NCBI GenBank assembly: GCA_009746045.1
Contig: RPFO01001253.1
Coordinates: forward strand, 1 to 24,217
Direction: 5' to 3'
Source of the DNA: Mesostigma viride
Taxonomy: Eukaryota; Streptophyta; Mesostigmatophyceae; Mesostigmatales; Mesostigmataceae
Length of the DNA: 24,217 bases
A program made the position numbers and the translations under genes. Within the stretch, counting starts at the first letter, position 1; every line of letters begins with the position of its first letter. This document shows positions 18,638 through 24,217 of the stretch, piece after piece. The notes below the pieces were generated by a model. It searched no databases and was not told where the DNA came from. It saw only the letters and a list, made by a program, of their open reading frames with translations.

Positions 18638-19627
18638 TCATGACAAGGGTTTCCCAGCCATCATGGACCGCAGCAACTGGTACCCATTAAGGGCCAGTCG
18701 TGGAAGCTTGGTCATAGCATCAGCAGGATTTGAGTGTCCTGGCAGATGTATGGTTATACAGTGGCTGGACAACTCCTTTGCCACAAGGTAGTCCAAGTCA
18801 GTAGTAGTGGCCCTCTCATTCTTGATAAAAGAGACCACGGGCTTATTATCACAATAAACCCTGACATCAATCACGGGTTGAGGTCTTATCTGACTCAGAC
18901 ACCATAAGAGTAGCTCTCTTATGTATATGGCATCGCGAATGCACATGGCGTATGCCCTGCACTCAGCGGTGTCAATGCCAGCAAACCGCCTCCTCTGAAG
19001 GTTACTGGACCAGTATACCAACGAGGGCTGTTTGCCTTCATTCCTGATGGTGATCAGGCATCCGGCTCTGGCACCAATCTTGTTGGCAGATCTAGACTCT
19101 TGGCTAGCATCTGTGTAGGCGTCTATGATGATGCGCCCATGCCAGTCTACACCGGACAACACCAAGTCAGGAGATTCATTGAGGCAGCTCTCCAGGCGCC
19201 TCCTTCCTTCTCCTACAACAACAGAGTCTGGCATCCTACTCTGTACTGCCAGGTCAGGGTTAGTTGTGGCAGCCAGCCAACCCAGTTGACCTTTAACCGT
19301 AGGGGCATTCTCCTCAGTTACTCTCTTGGGCAACTGAGTTATTACTTTTTCTTTATACCCCTTCGCCGATTGCAGCTTAAGATGCCATCCTTTGTCATCC
19401 TGGAAAAGGGTACAGCCAATGCCACAGTAAGGTACCTGGCTGTTTTTACTAAACCATGCTCTGGTACCAATAGGGGACTTGTCATTGAGCCTTTTATAGG
19501 TCTCATTCAACCATCCCTTGGGACCAATGCGTTGCATATCATCTCCATGTAAGGTAGCCCAGGTGGGTTGTCCTTGGATTGCCCCACAAAGAGACAATAA
19601 GCAAGATGAGATTGTTGCATCTGACAT
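18638..19627 (-). pseudogene. Copia-type RT C-terminus and RNase H (pol 3' part)
   Basis: 329 codons open to a stop at 18638-18640. Residues 1-130 continue the reverse transcriptase, with TLHGDDMQRIG at the position of the catalytic YVDD box, followed by the YKRL, GIGCTLFQ and TNPDLA parts typical of RVT_2. Residues 165-310 are RNase H with its acidic residues in place: YTDAS (D173), TAECRAY (E222), VYCDNKPV (D260) and NPADAMTK (D303), plus the H in HLPGHSNP. The RNase H part therefore looks intact. The ATG is arbitrary, since this frame is entered from the preceding one by a frame change near 19600. Confidence 0.8.
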
Positions 19628-21186
19628 CTCTCCTGGATGGCAGGAGCAATGGTTTCATACCAGATGACTGGACTGCTGACCAGTCCTTCCCAGCCCACTT
19701 TAGGCTGCATGTAGGGATGACCTACTTCAGCTATCCAGCATGCTGGGGTCTTAACACAACAGGGTCTTTGAGCTTGCCAAGTGGCTCTGGCCACCTGAGG
19801 ATCACCATGCAAAAAGGCCCTGGTGAAGTCATCAATTTCTGCTCCATAATCCAAGCCATAGTCCAAAGCACCAAGGTACAGACTAAGAATAAGCCTGAGA
19901 ACAGGATGTGACAGGCCAGGAGTGTACAGCTCCTCCTTATCAAAGTCTGTAGTACCATGGAACTGGGTCACGACTGGACGTGCGTTTGGTATGGGAGGCT
20001 CACCAAGCTTGCTCTTCATCTTGCATACAAAACGCAACTGAAGCATTTGAGCATTGGGTGGAGGTTCTGAAATGCCTTCAAAAACATCCAGCGTTTGCCA
20101 CTCCTGGAGCGCACGCGCCAATGCTACTCGCCAGGCCTCAAGGCCAGCGAAAGTGTGACAATCCAGGTCTACATCATCAAAGGACATGGGGCTATGAGCA
20201 GCAAATGACCTTTTTGTGAGACCAAGAGAAGTCACACTGAGCTGGGCGGGTTCTACCAGCTCAGAAGCTGGGGGTATATCCCTTCCCCATTCTGCTCCTT
20301 TTATTGAACCGACACAGGCGGTCTTCCAATTTGCCTTCTGGAACATTTCAAGAGGCAAGAGACATCTGAATGATTCCAGAGGAATTGGGTCACAATGGGT
20401 TTTTAGGAGACTCTTTGTGTTATTGGGGCCATCAACAATGGTAACACCGGGAGTCACCAAGAATGGCTGGCCAATGAGAGTGGGTCCCTTATAGCCATCA
20501 ACAACACAAAGTGTCAAAGACTCACCCAAGAATGGGATAGTGATATTCCCAAGAACTTGATGATCAGTGTTACCCGCAAAGTCTTGGACAATAGTCCATG
20601 GACTGGGTTCAAGGGAATACTTATCCAGCAAAGCATTAAAGGGCGAGGTGACAGAGACCTCTGCTTTGGTATCCACATCAAAGCCATCAAGGTCCATGCC
20701 CTTCTCTAGAAGAGAAGTTATTTTGGCAATCTTTAGTGAGGGCTTGAGCTTCTTTACAATATCCCGAAGCTCTTGAGGATTGCCTCTCTTGCCGAGCTGA
20801 GTGTTCAACCTGGACAACCCCTCCTCAGCTTGTCTTCCTTGGGCTGGAATCCCATCAGTCTCCAAGGGCAATGGCTTATTACCAGGGTAATTGGATCCAA
20901 GCTTTGGCTGTTCAGACTGAAATATGTTATCCACCTGCCCAGGGGTCTCAAGCCCATGTTCCAACGGCCGGAGCTTCCGGTGCTGATCAGACACCCTATT
21001 ATCCAACAAGTCAGCTTCATCCATATCATCCTGTGATATCCCAGTCAATGTCTTAGGCTGAGCTTGCTGAGTAGTAGGCTCCAGTTGATGGGAGGCCGCC
21101 CTTTCTGGTAGTTGGAGTCCAGCCTGTTCACTGGCCAAAGGTGGACAGGAAAGATTGGGAGATCCAAGTGCCTCTTCAGGGGCCAT
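19507..21186 (-). pseudogene. Protease-like segment plus copia-type reverse transcriptase (pol middle)
   Basis: 559 codons in one frame. Residues 1-160 are a polar linker. Residues 168-250 resemble a retropepsin: VDTKAEVSVTSP at the position of DTGAEVS, then FAG, LGNITIPFLG, CVVDGYKGPTLIGQPFL. The active-site Gly is Lys, so catalysis is doubtful. Residues 351-470 are the start of a copia-type RT: AWRVALARALQEW, RFVCKMKSKLG, NARPVV, ELYTPGLSHPVLRLILS and IDDFTRAFLHGD, with the first catalytic Asp in the IDDFTRAF block. The C-terminus continues to VIWYETIAPAIQE and then shifts frame near 19600. The frame is entered from the integrase C-terminal part near 21190. Confidence 0.75.
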
Positions 21187-22432
21187 ATTTCCAGGGGATT
21201 TTCTTGAACGTTCATTGGATCTCTCTTCAATCTATTCCAAGCCAGATGATAAGTGGTACCATTCCAGACCACATCAGCAGTTTTCATCTCCAGGTCAACT
21301 GAGGTTATGGTCCCTGGACCCTGCCAATAACCACGTTTACCAGGAGCATTTTCTTTGTGGAAGATCACCTGGTCTCCCACCTCAAATTTTAATGATTCTC
21401 CTCTCTGTTTATCCTTTTCACAGAGATGAGCATACTGTGCCCACCTCTGCTTACTCCATGCCTGCATGATGTCATCAGGGTAGAGGCCACCTGCTAGTCC
21501 ACGAGGTGAGACCAGCCATGGAACACCACGCACCTTGAAAGTATGAAAACGGTTGTTCATGGTGTTTTCCACTTTTGCAGCACCCAAACACCTGACAGCA
21601 AAAGTTGGTTTAAACATCTCAGGATAATCCCCGGATATTACCAACTTCTTAAGCTCCTGTATATATCTTCATTGAGAATGATAGATTACGGAGGTGAGAT
21701 AGGCATGCAACATAAGGAAAAACCGATAACTGGGAGCTCCTGTATATATCTGTCAACCTTGCCTTGGGCTTGGTGATCTTCACGACCCACAATCCTTAGG
21801 AAAGGCAGATCAGAGTATTTGGTCAGGCAGTTGAACTGCAAGTCCATCTGCAGCTTGTGAATAACTGCAAACTTCTGCAGAATAACAAGAACAGCGGCAT
21901 GGAGCGTATTCTCATCCATTGCTGCCATAGGTTCAATTCCAATGTAGCCTGACCATTCATCCACAGGCACCAAGTAAGGCAACTGCCTGTAATTGGTGAA
22001 GTAGAGGATATCAGCTTGTAGATTACCTCTACCATCTGCAGGATGCTTTGCATGACGTTTGGAAGGCTTGTTAGCACACAATTGGCACACACAATGTTCT
22101 CTGACGTCTTGATAAGCCTGCCAGAGAGCCTTGTTATTAATGGCTTGAACAAGCCTAATGGCATTGTTTCCATGGCCACAGGCATCATGCAAACTCTTAG
22201 CCAGAGTCCTAAGATTAATACAATCATTAGGCTCAGGCTCTTCAGGACATGGACGATCATCCACGTTCCTGGCAGAGCAAGAGTCCAAGTTTTTATTATC
22301 AATATAACAAGGATTATTGCTCTGAGGAGCTTGACTGTTAACAATATCAATGGGTGCTTGGCTACAACCAGGAGCTGCACCACATGTATTGTTCACAGAT
22401 ATGTTGCTCACCTGGGCAACACCGTGTGGCAT
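21045..22432 (-). pseudogene. Integrase, split by an 83-bp insertion
   Basis: The 22432-21686 part has the zinc-binding domain (LHDACGHGNN with two His, then CVCQLCANK) and the catalytic core: LQADILYF with the first Asp (near 22012) and LQMDLQF with the second (near 21844). QGKVDRYIQEL (near 21754) holds Asp where the catalytic Glu of the DDE triad is expected. The frame is then broken by an insertion and resumes in 21644-21045, with KFEVGDQVIFHKENAPGKRG, YWQGPGTITSVD and ADVVWNGTTYHL, the SH3-like C-terminal domain. Upstream, VNNTCGSAPGC (just before 22432) and VNNTCGAAPGC form a small duplication. The combination supports a copia-type integrase, now inactive. Confidence 0.75.
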
Positions 22433-22685
22433 CTGTCTACAACCAGGAGCAGATCCACATGTATTATTTACAGAAAGAGTTCCCTCTGGGGTACTCTTTT
22501 TAATCCAGGCATGGATAGGAATGCCACAAACAGGGGCATTTTACTGCTGCTCACTGGGGCAGCTTTACGGTCAGTAGGGGTTACTGCTGGAGCCCCTACC
22601 ACCTGGCAGGCCTCATCTGCCATGAAACCACTCTCATCAACGTCCATGAGGACGCTGTAGGGGTTATATAAACAGAGAGGATCAT
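22433..22685 (-). pseudogene. Linker between gag and integrase
   Basis: In the -1 frame relative to gag, the minus strand is open past the gag stop for about 70 codons (EKLDDPLCLYNPYSV, then MDVDESGFMADEACQVV). It then changes frame near 22530 to CGIPIHAWIKKSTPEGTLSV leading to integrase. No protease signature (DTG/DSG) is visible here, where copia elements normally keep it. Confidence 0.5.
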
Positions 22686-22698
22686 CTAGTTTTTCTGC
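22686..22698 (-). promoter_or_regulatory. Candidate gag/pol -1 frameshift run
   Basis: On the minus strand the gag frame reads CAG AAA AAC TAG. A -1 slip on the A5 run avoids the TAG and enters a frame open for about 70 codons toward pol. GAAAAAC resembles, but is not, the canonical X XXY YYZ heptamer because its first base is G. Confidence 0.35.
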
Positions 22699-23927
22699 TG
22701 CTGCTTCCTCTTGCGGCCATGAGAGTTATTGCCACCCCGCGGCTGAGAAGCATCACCACCACGCGGCTGGGAAGCGTCACCACCACGCGGCTGAGAAGCG
22801 TCACCACCACGAAGGGCACCGCTCTTGACGGCTTGGGAGATCTGCTGCAGCAGCTTGAGGACCTCCATCTGGGTATCCTTGGGTCCAGCGCCAGCCTTAC
22901 TCCTGCAGGCAGACGCATCATGACCAGAATTGCCACAAGACTTGCACTTGCGAAAGTAGCAATCCTTAGCCAGATGGTTAGTCCTATTACAGAAAGTGCA
23001 GGGAGGGAAGCACTCAGAATTAGCGACAACCTTACCCTTACATGCGCGGCGTGTGTGCCCGGGCTGCCCGCAGTTGTAGCAGAAGATTTCCCGTTGCTGC
23101 TCCATCACCATGGCGACACGAGGCACCTCCGCGGCACCTCCTTCTTGGAAACACGGGTTTGGTTCGTCAGGAGCTCCTTGAGGTGAGCTCTGCATCGGTG
23201 AGTGTCGCTCAGGTAACCGCGGCAGTTGGCGACCATATTCCGCTTCTCGGATTCGGATAAAGCACAGTTTTGGATCCATCGGAGATTCACCGCCTCGTCA
23301 GGCCACCGGAGCCCCTGCTTCTCCAGCGTGTCGTAGTAAGAGTTGAGGTGCTCGATGATGGTCTGCCCGGGCTTTGGCTTTGCATCTACAAATTCCTCGA
23401 TCTCGTCGCAGGTTTTGGTAGTGATAGAACGAAGAAAAGTCTCCCTCGCTCGGCGCAGAAACTCGAACGGCGACCACCGCAGACGCTGTGCTCTATCCAG
23501 CAGCGAAATCCACTCTGGGTGGTTTTTCTCGCGGTCTCCCAGCGGAGTTCCACGAAGAAACTCCAGCCAGTCCGGAATGATGTCTCGGTTGCCCGCGAGC
23601 CTGCGGAAAAACGGCCCAAGAGAGGTTACAAAGCGATCCCGGTCTGCTTGAATAGCACCAGGTACCAGCGGGGCTGGAACCCATTTCTTGATTGCCGACA
23701 GCAGCTTCGCCTCCTGAAGCAAGGTCTTCGCCGAAGCACCTTATCACGCGCACGCTGGTTGTCACTACTATAGTACTTCCCTGCCCGCAGCCCTCCTCCC
23801 GGGGCTGGTCGGACATATCTTTATTGTCATCCCTGTGCTCGCCTGGGCCAGGGTCGACAGAAAACTGAGCCGGTCCGTGCTCACCAGGGCCAGACCTCGG
23901 CTCTGAAAGATCATCGTCCGAAGACAT
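22686..23927 (-). pseudogene. Retrotransposon gag with three CCHC zinc knuckles
   Basis: The likely start is the ATG at 23925-23927 (MSSDDDLSEP); an in-frame ATG at 23948 is an alternative. An acidic N-terminus is followed by a frame change near 23730 into a capsid-like region with PDWLEFLRGTPLG, RLRWSPFEFLRRARETF and KPGQTIIEHLNSYYDTLE. A second change near 23140 leads to three CX2CX4HX4C knuckles: CYNCGQPGHTRRAC, CTFCNRTNHLAKDC, CKSCGNSGHDASAC (23081-22905). A basic tail carries GGDASQPR three times and ends at a TAG at 22686-22688. It would form the particle and bind element RNA. Two frame changes mean this copy is not functional unless they are assembly errors. Confidence 0.8.
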
Positions 23928-24217
23928 CGAAATGAATACAAGTTGCAAATAAATGGAATGCGATATAAATCAGAAAGCATGAAATGAACGTTGTGTTTAT
24001 TGTTCTCATACGTTGTTGTTGTTTTTGCATAGTTCGTCTTCGTTGCGCATAAGAACCTGTTGCGCTTGGCACCCTCATCAGTCTTGCTGAATATCCTACG
24101 TGGACATGCATTCCATGTAGTTCAGTGCATGCCGCGTGTTAGATACTTCTAGAATCCTCTAGGAGGTACCAAGGCAGATGCGCATACATGATAGGCCGAT
24201 AGTCGGCTCAGTCCTAC
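23928..24217 (-). other. 5' region of the copia-like element (leader/LTR uncertain)
   Basis: No gene seen. On the minus strand this is the untranslated DNA before gag; it contains an ATAAACACAACG stretch and a short CTCCTAGAGGATTCTAG inverted motif near 24147-24163. A primer-binding site and the LTR end are expected here or just beyond the window, but none could be fixed without the other LTR. Confidence 0.35.

Larger units (their letters stand above)
18500..23960 (-). mobile_element. Degraded Ty1/copia-type retrotransposon
   Basis: On the minus strand the order is gag with three zinc knuckles, a linker, integrase, a retropepsin-like segment, copia-type reverse transcriptase and RNase H. Integrase upstream of RT is the hallmark of Ty1/copia rather than Ty3/gypsy. 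Breaks: frame changes near 23730, 23140, 22530, 21190 and 19600, and an 83-bp insertion in integrase at 21669-21751. LTRs are not identified. The protease position between IN and RT is unusual for the family. Confidence 0.75.

Noticed and set aside
18609-22240. CATTAGGCTCAGGCTC at both ~18611 and ~22226 as LTR remnants
   Set aside because: Only 16 bp, and the second copy is inside the coding linker before integrase; likely chance or a small internal duplication.

Overview
This window looks like eukaryotic nuclear DNA, built almost entirely from transposable-element wreckage and simple repeats. I find no bacterial gene organisation, no rRNA or tRNA gene, and no intact host gene. Split-direct-repeat elements of the PAT/Kangaroo/TOC1 kind next to Ty1/copia and LINE relics, plus very long tetranucleotide arrays, suggest a green alga (Chlorophyceae/volvocine relatives). 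That assignment is inference. Base composition looks roughly balanced by eye and was not computed.

Layout: (1) 1-2291, two nearly identical ~798-bp direct repeats around a 695-bp non-coding core holding a 66-bp minisatellite; probably a small non-autonomous LTR-type element. (2) 2292-3045, unassigned DNA with a possible copia-type polypurine tract/LTR edge. (3) 3046-4425 (minus), a broken LINE ORF1 with 5' leader-like DNA up to ~4564. (4) 5464-5860 and 8511-9146, LINE 3' ends (minus) with a conserved terminal hairpin. Two of the three adjoin copies of another repeat carrying an E2F-like palindrome. (5) 9147-11111 and 11976-14062, two related but diverged elements of ~2 kb, each arranged A1-core-B1A2-spacer-B2. 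(6) 14485-14960, another LINE 3' fragment; 15095-15265, a cluster of a 10-bp motif; 15545-15615, an inverted copy of the LINE leader segment; 15776-16562, a ~184-bp tandem satellite. (7) 16704-16990 (minus), a possible protein C-terminus, then CA, ACGC (220 bp) and CCCT (~1.15 kb) arrays. (8) 18638-23927 (minus), a degraded Ty1/copia-type gag-pol.

Two things stand out. First, the paired split-repeat elements are about 2 kb each, contain no recognisable recombinase or reverse transcriptase, and share an AAT trinucleotide at all three junctions, as expected for insertion of a circular intermediate by a tyrosine recombinase supplied in trans. Second, the copia-like element reads gag-integrase-protease-like-RT-RNase H, with a retropepsin-like segment after rather than before integrase, and an A-rich run at the gag stop where a -1 shift would enter pol.

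Limits: everything was read by eye. Percent identities, folds and database matches were not computed. Family names for the LINE and copia parts rest on motif order and key residues.
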